Below are positions 17,448-26,899 of a DNA stretch of 64,000 nt, in pieces. The position numbers were made by a program, and so were the translations under genes. Under the pieces are notes generated by a model that saw nothing but the letters and a program-made list of their open reading frames with translations, made no database searches and was not told where the DNA came from. The first letter of the stretch is position 1; every line of letters starts with the position of its first letter. The DNA is taken from NCBI RefSeq assembly GCF_036227405.1, contig NZ_CP109473.1, positions 6,696,001 through 6,760,000 of the forward strand. The letters run 5' to 3'. The stretch comes from Streptomyces sp. NBC_01460 (GTDB lineage Bacteria > Actinomycetota > Actinomycetes > Streptomycetales > Streptomycetaceae).

Positions 17448-17823
17448 GCCCTCGCCCGCCGTGGCCGCAGCCGTCGAGGGCGAGCTCCGCCTCCTCGATC
17501 CCGTGGTGCGGGCCTCCCCCGAGGTCCTGGCCACCCTCCTGCACCCCGAGTTCAGGGAGATCGGCACCAGCGGCCGGCTCTGGGAGCGGGACACCATCAT
17601 CGCCATGCTCACCGACCCGGGAGCCCCGCAGCCCGGACCGCTCACCGCGTCACGGATGCGGGGCGACCAGCTCGCGGCGGATCTGGTGCATCTCACCTTC
17701 GACACCGAGTCCAAAGGGCTCCGGTCCCACCGCAGTTCGCTGTGGCGGCTGACCGAGGGCCGTTGGCTGCTCTACTTCCACCAGGCCACGCCCTTCATCG
17801 ACGACCCGTTCGCCGAGATCTGA
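17440..17823 (+). CDS. NTF2-like / DUF4440 protein
   Basis: A 127-residue single-domain protein with the cone-shaped NTF2-like fold of the DUF4440 group: ELRLLDPVVRASPEVLATLLHPEFREIG, then GRLWERDTIIAML and RHRSSLWRLTEGRWLLYFHQ-like strands (here SHRSSLWRLTEGRWLLYFHQ). The ligand or reaction is unknown. GTG start inside the end of the DUF1697 gene. Confidence 0.8.
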   Translation: MTEPSPAVAAAVEGELRLLDPVVRASPEVLATLLHPEFREIGTSGRLWERDTIIAMLTDPGAPQPGPLTASRMRGDQLAADLVHLTFDTESKGLRSHRSSLWRLTEGRWLLYFHQATPFIDDPFAEI

Positions 17824-18366
17824 GCACCGGTCGCGCGAGGACCCCGCAGCACACACCGGAGCGGCGCCGCAAGAGTGCCGCCCCGGTCCGATCCACGCCC
17901 GGAGCCCGGCCGGTTCTCGCCGGAAGGGCTGATTCCGGCCATGCGGGGCGCCCGGGCAAACCATCGGTAAGCCGTCCGAACGGGCCAGGCCCCTCAGGGC
18001 CCGCTCCGGGCCGTGGGTGCCCGGCCGCACGGGACTCCCGGGCTGGCGGAGGCGTGTGTGAACGCGATGCGCGTAGACAGCGGCCGAAGTCCGCCCCCGG
18101 TACCGGGGTTTGCAGCAATTCGCTGCTCTTCTCCGTTCGGTGAGCGGACGCCGGCGTTCGGAGGTCACCCGTACGCCTGCCGGAGTTCACGGTCCGCTCC
18201 TCCTTCGTGGTCCGGAAGGCGACCTTGCCACCCGGTCAAGCGGAGTCAAGGATTCGAGGCGTGCGGTTGGCAGGTCCACGACGAGATAACCCACTGGTCG
18301 TGGACAGCCGCACACCTCGGACCGCCCACCCAGCGGACCGGACACCCCCCAACGACGGAGGATCCT
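17824..18366. other. Intergenic region upstream of streptogrisin
   Basis: About 540 bases with no supported gene. A weak hairpin (GGAGCGGC...GCCGCCCC, about 17861-17889) may end the DUF4440 transcript. The right half presumably carries the regulated promoter of the secreted protease; no clear operator was recognised. Confidence 0.45.
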
Positions 18367-19284
18367 GTGACCTTCAAGCGCTTCGCTCCCCTCGGCTCGC
18401 TCTCCAGACGCGCTCGCCTCATCGCGGCGACCTCGGGTCTGGTCACCGCCGTCGCGCTTGCGGCCCCCACCGCGGTCGCCCAGGCCGCACCCGACACCAC
18501 GGTGACGAAGGCGGAACTGGCGGGCGCCAGTTCGGCCGTCCGCGGCGCCGACATCGCCGGCACCGCGTGGTACACCGAGGCGAGCACCGGCAAGGTCGTC
18601 GTGACCGTCGACAGCACGGTCAGCGCCGCCGAGATCGCCACCATCAAGAAGTCGGTCACCGACTCGGGCGCCAAGGCCGACATCAACCGCACCGAGGGCA
18701 CCTTCAACAAGCTCATCGCGGGCGGCCAGGCCATCTACGCCGGCGGCGGACGCTGCTCCCTCGGCTTCAACGTCCGCAGCGGGAGCACGTACTACGCGCT
18801 GACCGCCGGGCACTGCACCGCGATAGGCAGCACCTGGTACACCAACTCCGGCCAGACCACCTTGCTCGGCACGAGGACCGGCTCCAGCTTCCCGAGCAAC
18901 GACTACGGGATCATCCGGCACAGCAACGCCGCGGCCGCCGACGGCCGGGTCTACCTGTACAACGGCAGCTACCAGGACATCACCTCCGCCGCCAACCCGA
19001 GCGTCGGTCAGTCCGTCAAGCGCAGCGGCTCGACCACCGGCGTCCACAGCGGCACCGTCACCGGTCTGAACGCGACGGTGAACTACGGCGGCGGCGACAT
19101 CGTCTACGGCCTGATCCAGACCAACGTCTGCGCCGAGCCCGGCGACAGCGGTGGCTCCCTCTTCTCCGGCTCGACGGCCCTCGGCCTCACCTCGGGCGGC
19201 AGCGGCAACTGCTCCTCGGGCGGCACCACCTTCTTCCAGCCCGTCGTCGAGGCCCTCAACGCCTACGGCGTCAGCGTCTTCTAG
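18367..19284 (+). CDS. Streptogrisin-type secreted S1 protease
   Basis: A 305-residue precursor of a chymotrypsin-fold protease like S. griseus proteases A and B. Signal peptide to about residue 41, alpha-lytic-type pro region to about 116, mature enzyme from about Ile117 ([15 protein letters not shown]). Catalytic residues are His149 (TAGHC), Asp179 (NDYG) and Ser261 (GDSGGS). Disulfide cysteines are C130/C150 and C255/C282-type pairs. The start is GTG 18367 with GGAGG five bases upstream. The mature sequence mixes segments resembling protease B near the N-terminus ([10 protein letters not shown]) and protease A later ([23 protein letters not shown]). Confidence 0.93.
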   Translation: MTFKRFAPLGSLSRRARLIAATSGLVTAVALAAPTAVAQAAPDTTVTKAELAGASSAVRGADIAGTAWYTEASTGKVVVTVDSTVSAAEIATIKKSVTDSGAKADINRTEGTFNKLIAGGQAIYAGGGRCSLGFNVRSGSTYYALTAGHCTAIGSTWYTNSGQTTLLGTRTGSSFPSNDYGIIRHSNAAAADGRVYLYNGSYQDITSAANPSVGQSVKRSGSTTGVHSGTVTGLNATVNYGGGDIVYGLIQTNVCAEPGDSGGSLFSGSTALGLTSGGSGNCSSGGTTFFQPVVEALNAYGVSVF

Positions 19285-19300
19285 TACACGCGGGTACCAC

Positions 19301-19333
19301 CGACGGGCCGCGCTCCCCGAGCGCGGCCCGTCG
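19301..19333 (+). terminator. Terminator hairpin after streptogrisin gene
   Basis: Perfect 15-base stem CGACGGGCCGCGCTC / GAGCGCGGCCCGTCG with a 3-base loop, 17 bases after the stop. Confidence 0.8.
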
Positions 19334-19379
19334 CCGTATCCGCTTCCGGTCGCGGCGGCGCCGTGCCAGGCTCGCGGGC

Positions 19380-20381
19380 ATGCGCTACATCATCGTGGGG
19401 ACCGGCGCCGTGGGCGGCGCCCTCGGCGGACGGCTCGCGGAAGCGGGCCACGAGGTCGTGCTCGTCGCACGAGGGGCACAGTACGAAGCCCTGTGCGCCG
19501 GCGGGCTGCGCCTCACCACCCCCGAGGGCACGAGAACCCACCGCCTCCCCGTCGCCGACGGGCCGGAGGGGGTGGACCTCACCCCTGACGACGTCCTCGT
19601 CCTCGCCGTCAAGACGCAGGACAGCACCACCGCGCTCGACGCCTGGAGCCCGCGGCCCGTACGGGGAGGCGGAACGGCGGGGGAGAGGCTCCCCCTGATC
19701 TGCGCGCAGAACGGCGTCGAGAGCGAACGCCTGGCGCTGCGCCGCTTCCGCCGGGTCCACGGCTGCTGCGTCTACCTCCCGGCGACCTTCGTGGAGCCGG
19801 GCAGGGTCTCCGCGCCCTGCGCCCCGCTCACCGGCATCCTGCACCTCGGCCGCTACCCGTCGGGCGCCGACGACACGGCGCACGCCGTCGCGGCCGACTG
19901 GGAGAGGGCGAGGTTCGCGGCGCCCGTCGTGCCCGACGTGATGCGCTGGAAGTACGCCAAGCTGCTCTCCAACCTCGCCAACGCGATCGAGGCCGTGACC
20001 GGCGTCCTGACCGGACCGGACGCGTTCGCCCTGTTCGACCGGGCCCGCGAGGAGGGGGAGGCCGTCCTCGCGGCGGCCGGGATCGAGGTCACCGGGAAGG
20101 CGGAGCAGCAGGCGGTCCGAGGCGACCGGATGCGCTTCCACCCGCTGGACGGCACCGGGCGTGGCGGCGGATCTTCCTGGCAGAGTCTCAGCCGGGGCAC
20201 GGGCACCATCGAGGCCGACCACCTCAACGGCGAGATCGTCCTGCTCGGCCGGATCCACGGCATCCCGACACCCGTGAACGACGTGCTGCGGCGCACCGCC
20301 AACTCCTTCGCCCGGGAACGGCGCGCCGCCGGGTCGATGACGGTGGCCGAGCTCACGGCGCTGGTGGACGCGGGGGCCTGA
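19380..20381 (+). CDS. Ketopantoate reductase-family protein (PanE/ApbA)
   Basis: A 333-residue NAD(P)H-dependent reductase of the 2-dehydropantoate 2-reductase family. The Rossmann motif is YIIVGTGAVGGALGGRL; VLAVKTQDS, CAQNGVES and the C-terminal KYAKLLSNLANAIEAV (with the family lysine) and GEIVLLGRIHGIPTPVND support it. Many genomes carry several paralogues, so pantothenate synthesis is not proven. There is no clear ribosome binding site; the transcript could be nearly leaderless. Confidence 0.82.
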   Translation: MRYIIVGTGAVGGALGGRLAEAGHEVVLVARGAQYEALCAGGLRLTTPEGTRTHRLPVADGPEGVDLTPDDVLVLAVKTQDSTTALDAWSPRPVRGGGTAGERLPLICAQNGVESERLALRRFRRVHGCCVYLPATFVEPGRVSAPCAPLTGILHLGRYPSGADDTAHAVAADWERARFAAPVVPDVMRWKYAKLLSNLANAIEAVTGVLTGPDAFALFDRAREEGEAVLAAAGIEVTGKAEQQAVRGDRMRFHPLDGTGRGGGSSWQSLSRGTGTIEADHLNGEIVLLGRIHGIPTPVNDVLRRTANSFARERRAAGSMTVAELTALVDAGA

Positions 20382-20437
20382 CCGGTTGTCGTGTTTCTTC
20401 AAGACCGGGCCGCCGGGCGGAACCCAGGATGGGGCGC

Positions 20438-21025
20438 ATGAAGAACGCGTACGCGCACATGACCGAATGCGCCACCGAGGCCGCCCGGATCGCCCGGGGC
20501 GTGGACGCCGCGCTGCCGGCGTCCACCCCGACGTCCTGCCACGGCTGGGACCTGCGGGAACTGATCAACCACTGGGTGCTCCACACCTCCCACGGCCTGG
20601 AGTGCCGGGCGCTGCGCACCCCCATCCCCGACGAGCTGACCGCCCGTGACTTCACGGCCGACGCCGACTGGCCCGCGCAGTACGCCGCTCAGCTCGACAA
20701 GGCCCTCGCCGCCTGGTCGGATCCGGCGGTCTGGGAGGGCGGCATCGACACCGGCCACGGCTCCACCCCGGCCCCGGACATCGCGGGGATGCTCATCATG
20801 GAGACGGTGCTGCACGGCTGGGACGTGGCCCGCGCCACCGGACAGGAGTTCCGGGTCTCGGGTCCCGCGGCGCGCTACGTCCTGGAGACCGTGGAGGGCA
20901 CGGCCGCCCTCTACCGGCAGTACGAGGGCTTCGCCGGTGAAGTCGCCCTGTCAGCAGGGGAGTCCGAGCTCATGCGTGCACTGGCCCTCAGCGGCCGCGA
21001 CCCGCGCGGGGCCGCGGCGGCCTGA
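20438..21025 (+). CDS. Maleylpyruvate isomerase N-terminal / TIGR03086-like protein
   Basis: A 195-residue helical-bundle protein of the DinB/mycothiol-dependent maleylpyruvate isomerase family. It has CHGWDLRELINHWVLHTSHG and METVLHGWDVARATG, whose histidines form the probable metal site. Members are often thiol-dependent, and the next gene is a mycothiol-linked thioredoxin-fold protein. An in-frame ATG at 20429 would add three residues; I cannot decide between the two from the ribosome site. Confidence 0.78.
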   Translation: MKNAYAHMTECATEAARIARGVDAALPASTPTSCHGWDLRELINHWVLHTSHGLECRALRTPIPDELTARDFTADADWPAQYAAQLDKALAAWSDPAVWEGGIDTGHGSTPAPDIAGMLIMETVLHGWDVARATGQEFRVSGPAARYVLETVEGTAALYRQYEGFAGEVALSAGESELMRALALSGRDPRGAAAA

Positions 21026-21106
21026 CGTCCATGGGCACCGGTGGCCCACCGTCATGGGTGCTGAATGGCCCAGATCCGCGGGCCACCGGCTCCCTAGGCT
21101 TCACAC

Positions 21107-21739
21107 ATGAGCACGCACGTGAACACGACACCGGGCGGCGCGGCCGTCGACTTCTACTTCGACCCCGCCTGCCCGTTCGCCTGGATCGCCTCCCGCTGGA
21201 TGCTGGAGGTGGAACGGCAGCGGGACATCGAGCTCCGCTTCCACCTCATGAGCCTCCACCTGCACAACACCGGCAACGAACTCCCCGGCTGGTACCGCGA
21301 TCTGGTCGACAGATCGATCGGCCCGGTCCGGGTCGCCGCCGCCGCGGCGACGGACCACGGGCCAGGCGTGCTGCGGGACCTCTACACCGCCCTGGGCACC
21401 CGCATCCACCGGGAGAAGAACGAGGACTTCGACGCCGTCGTCGCCGAGTCCCTCGCCGAACTGGGCCTGCCCGCCACCCTCGCGGACGCCGCGCACACGG
21501 ACACGTACGACGAGGCCGTGCGCCGCAGCCACGACCGGGGGAAGGACCCCGCCGCCGGTTCCTACGTGGGAACGCCCACGATCCACGTCGACGGCACCGT
21601 CTGGTTCGGTCCGGTGCTCAACTCCGTCCCACGCGGTGAGGAGGCGGGGCGGATCTTCGACAGCTTCCGGGTCCTGGCGGCCCACCCGGACTTCTTCGAG
21701 ATGAAGCGCGAGCGCACCGGCAGCCTGGACCTCGGCTAG
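21107..21739 (+). CDS. DsbA-fold mycothiol-dependent reductase (Rv2466c-like)
   Basis: A 210-residue thioredoxin-fold protein with a helical insert, matching the Mycobacterium Rv2466c family of mycothiol-dependent nitroreductases: [64 protein letters not shown]. The active site is CPFA (Cys22), lacking the second cysteine of Rv2466c's CPWC, so a monothiol mechanism with mycothiol is inferred. Its stop overlaps the convergent chelatase stop by four bases. Confidence 0.85.
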   Translation: MSTHVNTTPGGAAVDFYFDPACPFAWIASRWMLEVERQRDIELRFHLMSLHLHNTGNELPGWYRDLVDRSIGPVRVAAAAATDHGPGVLRDLYTALGTRIHREKNEDFDAVVAESLAELGLPATLADAAHTDTYDEAVRRSHDRGKDPAAGSYVGTPTIHVDGTVWFGPVLNSVPRGEEAGRIFDSFRVLAAHPDFFEMKRERTGSLDLG

Positions 21740-22488
21740 GCGCTCATGGTCCCGGGCACCGGGACGCGCGCTTCGTCGTAACGGGTCAGAAGCAGCCGGG
21801 CCAGTGTGGGGGACGGGCCGAGTACGCCGGAGAGCACGTCGGCCCCGGCCTCCTCGGCGCCCGCCGCGATGCGGTCGGGGAGACGGCCCGGCGCGATGAC
21901 GTACGGCGCGACCGCGACCCGCCCTACGCCGTCGGCCCGAAGGGCCCGCACCACGTCCGCGGTGCGGGGAAGAGATGCGGAGGCGAACGCAGGCCGCACG
22001 GCGCACCAACCGGTGTGCCGCAGCTCCCGCGCGATTTCAGCGATCACTGCGATCGCCTCCGGGTCCGTGGAGCCCGCCGAGGCCAGAACCAGCCCGGTCG
22101 AGCTCTTGTCGCCGGGGGTGACCCCGGCCTCGTGCAGCCGTTGCTCCAGCGCTGCGTTGAGCAGCGGGGACGGCCCGAGTACGTCGGCCTGGCCGATCCG
22201 CAGCCGAGGGAGCCGGGTGCGGGCCTCGTGCAGCACCGACGGGATGTCCGACTTGGCGTGGAAGGCGCGGGTCAGCAGCAGCGGAAGCGCCACGACCTCC
22301 TCCGCGCCCTCGGCGGCCAGCCGCTCCAGCACCCGGGGCACCGACGGGGCGTTGAACTCCAGGAAACCCGTCTCCACGCGCAGGCCGGGCCGCAGCGACC
22401 GCACCCGCGCGGTGAGCGCGTGGACGGTCGCCGCGTGCCGCGGATCGCGGCTGCCGTGGGCGATGACGAGGAGGACAGGGGCAGGCAT
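21736..22488 (-). CDS. Sirohydrochlorin chelatase (CbiX/SirB type)
   Basis: A 250-residue two-domain chelatase that inserts a metal into sirohydrochlorin. The first domain has [17 protein letters not shown] and [15 protein letters not shown], whose histidines bind metal; the second domain begins [13 protein letters not shown]. At the end of a sulfite-reductase operon it most likely inserts iron to make siroheme, the reductase cofactor, rather than cobalt. It lies six bases after the permease gene. Confidence 0.88.
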   Translation of the reverse strand: MPAPVLLVIAHGSRDPRHAATVHALTARVRSLRPGLRVETGFLEFNAPSVPRVLERLAAEGAEEVVALPLLLTRAFHAKSDIPSVLHEARTRLPRLRIGQADVLGPSPLLNAALEQRLHEAGVTPGDKSSTGLVLASAGSTDPEAIAVIAEIARELRHTGWCAVRPAFASASLPRTADVVRALRADGVGRVAVAPYVIAPGRLPDRIAAGAEEAGADVLSGVLGPSPTLARLLLTRYDEARVPVPGTMSA

Positions 22489-22494
22489 GGAGAC

Positions 22495-23373
22495 TCAGCT
22501 CTTGACGAGGAGACCGCGGCTGCGCAGCACCCGCCGCTCCAGCGGACTGAAGATCAGCAGGTCGATCGCGATGCCGACGAACAGGATGAGGAGGATCGCC
22601 AGGAAGATCCCCGGCATGTCGAAGTTGTTCCGGCCGTTCTCCAGCAGCTGGCCGAGCCCCAGGCCCAGGTCGGGGGAGGAGGCGATGATCTCGGCGGCCA
22701 TGAGCGAGCGCCAGGAGAACGCCCAGCCCTGCTTCAGGCCCGCCAGATAGCCGGGCAGTGCCGCCGGCAGGACGATGTGGATCGTCCCGCGCAGCCCCGT
22801 CGCGCCGATCGTGCGGCCCGCGCGGAGGAACAGCGGCGGCACCTGGTCGACGCCGGACACCAGACCGTTGGCCACGGACGGGACCGCGCCGAGCAGGATC
22901 ACGGCGTACATGGTCTTGTCGTCCAGGCCCAGCCAGATGATGGCCGGTGCCACCCACGCCACGGACGGCAGCGACTGCAGCCCCGACAGGATCGGGCCGA
23001 TCGCGGCCCGGACCACCCTCACCCGTGCCACCAGCAGCCCCAGCGGGGTGCCGATCGCGACGGCCATGACGAAGCCGAGCAGACCACGCGACACACTGGT
23101 CCAGATGACCTCCAGCAGGGTGCCCTGCACCCACATGTCGGTCAGGCTGTCCCAGACCGCCGCGGGGGGCGGCAGCTTGTAGTCGTCGGTGACCTTCGCC
23201 CAGACCAGCACCTGCCAGACGAGGACCACCAGGACGACCGCGACGACGGGCGGCAGGACCTTGTTGAGCAGGATCTCGCGGGTCGGCGTCCTGCGGACCT
23301 GTACGGCGTCGAGCGCGTCCAGGCCCGCCTCCAGGCCCGCCAGGTCGTCGGCCTTCGTCTCAGTGCTGGCCAT
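22495..23373 (-). CDS. ssuC: Sulfonate/nitrate-type ABC transporter permease
   Basis: A 292-residue permease of the SsuC/TauC family. After a charged N-terminus (MASTETKADDLAG) come six membrane segments starting VVAVVLVVLVWQVLV; the cytoplasmic loop with GLFLRAGRTIGATGLRGTIHIVLPAALPG-like sequence (here FLRAGRTIGATGLRGTI) contacts the ATPase. The start at 23373 overlaps the ATPase stop by 14 bases. A longer frame upstream would overlap the ATPase further and has no family match. Confidence 0.88.
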   Translation of the reverse strand: MASTETKADDLAGLEAGLDALDAVQVRRTPTREILLNKVLPPVVAVVLVVLVWQVLVWAKVTDDYKLPPPAAVWDSLTDMWVQGTLLEVIWTSVSRGLLGFVMAVAIGTPLGLLVARVRVVRAAIGPILSGLQSLPSVAWVAPAIIWLGLDDKTMYAVILLGAVPSVANGLVSGVDQVPPLFLRAGRTIGATGLRGTIHIVLPAALPGYLAGLKQGWAFSWRSLMAAEIIASSPDLGLGLGQLLENGRNNFDMPGIFLAILLILFVGIAIDLLIFSPLERRVLRSRGLLVKS

Positions 23374-24151
23374 GTCGGCGGATCTCCCCACGCAGTTCTT
23401 CGGTGATCTCGACGGACAGCTCCGCCACGGCGGTGTCCTCGATGCGGCGCGGCTGCTCGATGTCGACCGTCCACTCACGCGCGATCCGGCCGGGCCGCGA
23501 CGACAGCAGGATGACCCGCTGGGCGAGCCGCACCGCCTCGCGCACGTTGTGCGTGACGAAGAGGACGGAGGCGTTCGTCTCGCGCCAGATCCGGGTCAGC
23601 TCGTCGTGCAGCACATCACGGGTGATGGCGTCGAGCGCGGCGAACGGCTCGTCCATCAGCAGCAGTTGGCTGTCCTGGGCGAGCGCACGGGCCATCGCGA
23701 CCCGCTGGCGCATCCCGCCCGAGAGTTCGTGCACCCGCTTCCCGTACGCCCCGTTGAGGCGCACGAGCTCCAGCAGCCGTTCCGCCTCGGTGCGACGGTC
23801 CGACTTCGGTACCCCGCGCAGCCGCAGGGCCAGTTCGATGTTCTTGCCCGCGGTCAGCCACGGGAAGAGGGCGTGCTCCTGGAACATCAGGGCCGGCCGC
23901 CCGCCGGGGGTCGCGATGGACCCCGCGGTCGGGCGGTCGAGTCCGGCCACCAGGTTGAGCAGGGTCGACTTGCCGCACCCGGAGGCTCCCAGGAGGGTGA
24001 CGAACTCGCCCGGAGCGACATCGAGGGTGATGTCGTCCAGGACGAGCTGCTGTCCCGTGGGTCCGGCGAAGGACTTCGAGACGTTCGTGAGACGAGCGGC
24101 GTGCTCGACCGCTGCACGGTCCTCGGCCTTGGTGAGGGTGGTGGTCGCCAT
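23360..24151 (-). CDS. ssuB: Sulfonate/nitrate-type ABC transporter ATPase
   Basis: A 263-residue ATPase. Walker A is GASGCGKST (55-63), signature LSGGMRQRVAMARAL, Walker B LLLMDEPFAALD, and the switch histidine is in LFVTHNVREA. It energises uptake with the neighbouring permease and binding protein. The ATG at 24151 has AGGAGG eight bases upstream, which decides against a GTG nine bases earlier. Confidence 0.9.
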   Translation of the reverse strand: MATTTLTKAEDRAAVEHAARLTNVSKSFAGPTGQQLVLDDITLDVAPGEFVTLLGASGCGKSTLLNLVAGLDRPTAGSIATPGGRPALMFQEHALFPWLTAGKNIELALRLRGVPKSDRRTEAERLLELVRLNGAYGKRVHELSGGMRQRVAMARALAQDSQLLLMDEPFAALDAITRDVLHDELTRIWRETNASVLFVTHNVREAVRLAQRVILLSSRPGRIAREWTVDIEQPRRIEDTAVAELSVEITEELRGEIRRHGQH

Positions 24152-24200
24152 GGTCGTCACCTCCTGGGAATCTTCAGGGATCCTGGTGCGGTCGGGTGGG

Positions 24201-25316
24201 CTACTTGGCGCCGAGACCGGCGTCGGCGACCTCGGGCTGTCCCTCGGCCTTGAGGATCTTGTTCAGCGGCTTCAGGTCGTAGATGCCCGTGAGGTCGGGC
24301 TTCTCCAGCAGACCGGCCGAGACCGCGTGGTCAGCCTGCGCCTGGAGCGTGGCGGCCAGCGGGTCGTTCGTGATCTGGATGGACTTCCACGCCGGGTCGA
24401 GGACGTCGGCGGGCAGCGCCTTGCCGCTCAGCTTCTCCAGCGCGGCGTTGGCCGAGGCCTTCGCCTCGTCCGGGTTGGCGTTGATCCACTTGTTGGTCTT
24501 CACCGTGCCGCGCAGCACCGCGTCCACGACGTCCGGGTGCTCGGAGAGGAACTTCTGCGACACGATGATGTTCGTGATGACGAACTTGTCGTCCGGCCAC
24601 AGCGACGACTCGTCGAGCAGGACCTTGCCACCCTCGGCGACCAGCTTCGAGGCGGTCGGCTCAGGGACCCAGGCGCCGTCCAGGGAACCCGACTTGAAGG
24701 CGTCCGGGGTCACCTTGTTGTCCGAGCGGACCACGGAGACGTCGCCCTTGCCGCTCTGGGCGTCGACCTTCCAGCCCTTCTCGGCGATCCAGTGCAGGAA
24801 GGCCACGTCCTGGGTGTTGCCGAGCTGCGGGGTGGCGATCTTCTTGCCCTTGAGGTCGTCCAGGGTCTTGATCTTCTTCGGGTCCACGACGAGCTTCACG
24901 CCGCCGGAGGCCGAGCCGCCGACGATGCGCAGGCTCTGGCCGTCGGACTTGGCGTAGCCGTTGATCGAGGGGGAGGGGCCGATGAAGCCGATGTCGATCG
25001 CACCCGCGTTGAGCGCCTCGATCTCGGAGGGCCCGGCGTTGAACGTCGAGGGCTTGACCGTGGTGCCGCCCAGCTCCTTGGCGATGAGGCCTTCCTGGAT
25101 ACCGACCAGGGCGGTGGCGTGCGTGAGGTTCGGGAAGTACCCGATCTTCACGGTGTCCGTCGAGAGCTTCTTCCCGTCGGCGGAGACGTTCGACTTGGCG
25201 GAGTCGTCGTCCTTCGCCTCGGAGCCGTAGCCGCAGGCGGTGAGCGCCACGGCGAGCAGCGGCAGAGCGGCGGCAGCGGAGAGGCTGCGGCGGAGAGTGG
25301 TACGGGTGGCAGGCAC
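24201..25316 (-). CDS. ssuA: Sulfonate-type ABC substrate-binding lipoprotein
   Basis: A 371-residue lipoprotein of the SsuA/TauA/NrtA family. Signal peptide with lipobox ALTAC; the mature protein has KIGYFPNLTHATALVGIQEGL, NAGPSEIEALNAGAIDIGFIGPSP and DLKGKKIATPQLGNTQDV, typical of alkanesulfonate and related anion binders. The cys context points to an organosulfur ligand. I chose GTG 25316 because GAGGAAAG precedes it and a normal signal peptide follows; a GTG at 25349 would add eleven residues. Confidence 0.85.
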   Translation of the reverse strand: MPATRTTLRRSLSAAAALPLLAVALTACGYGSEAKDDDSAKSNVSADGKKLSTDTVKIGYFPNLTHATALVGIQEGLIAKELGGTTVKPSTFNAGPSEIEALNAGAIDIGFIGPSPSINGYAKSDGQSLRIVGGSASGGVKLVVDPKKIKTLDDLKGKKIATPQLGNTQDVAFLHWIAEKGWKVDAQSGKGDVSVVRSDNKVTPDAFKSGSLDGAWVPEPTASKLVAEGGKVLLDESSLWPDDKFVITNIIVSQKFLSEHPDVVDAVLRGTVKTNKWINANPDEAKASANAALEKLSGKALPADVLDPAWKSIQITNDPLAATLQAQADHAVSAGLLEKPDLTGIYDLKPLNKILKAEGQPEVADAGLGAK

Positions 25317-25345
25317 GGGAGGCTTTCCTCTCGTTGGCCCGGTGC

Positions 25346-25551
25346 TCACGTCCCCCTGGGATCAGGTGGCGCGGCCGGGCGGTCGGCAGGTCTTCGTCTG
25401 AACGGGCGGTGCGGGTGGTACGAGCGGGCGCGCAGGCAGTGCGCGTACGTCATCACGCACATCGCCCGACCCCGCCCTGGCCGCTGCCGAGGGCGCCGCT
25501 GCCGACCCGGCCGCCCTCCTTCGCGAAGGTCGAGAAGAAATCGGTCATCAT
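25346..25551 (-). other. Two candidate coupled small frames between cysN and ssuA
   Basis: Directly after cysN, a 32-codon frame (MMTDFFSTFAKEGG...) begins on the last base of the cysN stop (25453-25551). A second, 35 codons (MTYAHCLRARSYHPH...), begins in its stop (25346-25453). Both use TGATG junctions. No family match is known to me and no independent ribosome site is seen, so these may be chance frames in a 234-base spacer that should also hold any ssuA promoter. Confidence 0.25.
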
Positions 25552-26897
25552 CAGAAGTCCCACTCCGCGTCCTCGGCGGAGGTGTCCGCGTCCGCCGTCC
25601 CCTCGGTGACGGCGGCGAACGAGGCGCCGGCCATGCCGGCGGTCAGCGTCGTGCCGTCCGCGGGGTCGATCAGCAGGAACGAGCCGGTGCGCCGCGAGTC
25701 CGCGTAGGCGTCGAGCGCCAGGGGCTCGGCGGTGCGCACGACGACGCGGCCGATGTCGTTGGCGACGAGCTGCCCGGGGGCGGGGTGCTGGGACAGGTCG
25801 TCCAGGGTGAGCCGCGACGGGATGTCCTTGACGATCGCCTTGACCGTCCGGGTCGTGTGCTTGAGGAGCACACGCTGGCCGACGGTGAGCGGCCGGTCGG
25901 CCACGTGGCAGACGGTCGCCTCGACGTCCTGCGTCGTGGCGGGCGTGTCGGAGCTCGGCGCGATCAGATCGCCGCGCGAGACGTCGATGTCGTCGGCCAG
26001 CCGGAGCGTCACCGACTGCGGGGCCCAGGCGACGTCGACGCTCTCGCCGAGCGCGTCGATCGCCTCGATCGTCGTGGTGCGCCCCGACGGCAGCACGGAG
26101 ACGGTCTCGCCGACCCGGAACACCCCGGCCGCGATCTGACCGGCGTACCCGCGGTAGTCGGGGTGCTCGGCGGTCTGGGGGCGGATCACGTACTGGACGG
26201 GGAAGCGCGCGTGGCAGGCGGTGAGGTCATGGCTGACCGGCACCGTCTCCAGGTGCTCCAGGACCGTCGGGCCGCCGTACCAGTCCATGTGGGCGGACGG
26301 CTCCACGACGTTGTCGCCGGCCAGGGCGGAGATCGGGATCGCGGTGATCTCCGGGACCCCGAGGGACGCGGCGTACGCGGTGAACTCCTCCGCTATCGCG
26401 GCGAACACGGGCTCCGCGTACTCCACGAGGTCCATCTTGTTCACGGCGAGGACGACGTGCGGGACGCGCAGCAGCGCGGCGACCGCCGCGTGGCGGCGGG
26501 TCTGCTCGACCACGCCGTTGCGGGCGTCGACCAGCACGACGGCCAGCTCCGCGGTGGAGGCGCCGGTGACCATGTTGCGGGTGTACTGCACGTGGCCGGG
26601 GGTGTCGGCGAGGATGAACCGGCGCCGGGGCGTGGCGAAGTAGCGGTAGGCGACGTCGATGGTGATGCCCTGCTCGCGCTCGGCGCGCAGACCGTCGGTG
26701 AGCAGCGCCAGGTCGGGCGCCTCCTGGCCGCGGCCCAGCGAGGCCTGGGTGACGGCTTCGAGCTGGTCGGTGAGGACCGACTTGGAGTCGTGCAGCAGGC
26801 GTCCGACGAGGGTCGACTTGCCGTCGTCGACGGAGCCGGCCGTGGCGAAGCGCAGCAGGGTGGTGGCCGAGAGCTGCTCGGTGGTGGTGATGCTCAT
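25551..26897 (-). CDS. cysN: Sulfate adenylyltransferase subunit 1 (GTPase)
   Basis: A 448-residue GTPase that, with CysD, activates sulfate to adenosine 5'-phosphosulfate. EF-Tu-like motifs are visible: GSVDDGKSTL (P-loop), DTPGHVQYTRNM and NKMDLV, followed by beta-barrel domains. There is no fused APS-kinase domain; cysC is separate. The start at 26897 is two bases after the cysD stop, with a ribosome site inside the end of cysD. The longer frame upstream lies inside cysD. Confidence 0.95.
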   Translation of the reverse strand: MSITTTEQLSATTLLRFATAGSVDDGKSTLVGRLLHDSKSVLTDQLEAVTQASLGRGQEAPDLALLTDGLRAEREQGITIDVAYRYFATPRRRFILADTPGHVQYTRNMVTGASTAELAVVLVDARNGVVEQTRRHAAVAALLRVPHVVLAVNKMDLVEYAEPVFAAIAEEFTAYAASLGVPEITAIPISALAGDNVVEPSAHMDWYGGPTVLEHLETVPVSHDLTACHARFPVQYVIRPQTAEHPDYRGYAGQIAAGVFRVGETVSVLPSGRTTTIEAIDALGESVDVAWAPQSVTLRLADDIDVSRGDLIAPSSDTPATTQDVEATVCHVADRPLTVGQRVLLKHTTRTVKAIVKDIPSRLTLDDLSQHPAPGQLVANDIGRVVVRTAEPLALDAYADSRRTGSFLLIDPADGTTLTAGMAGASFAAVTEGTADADTSAEDAEWDF

Positions 26898-26899
26898 GT

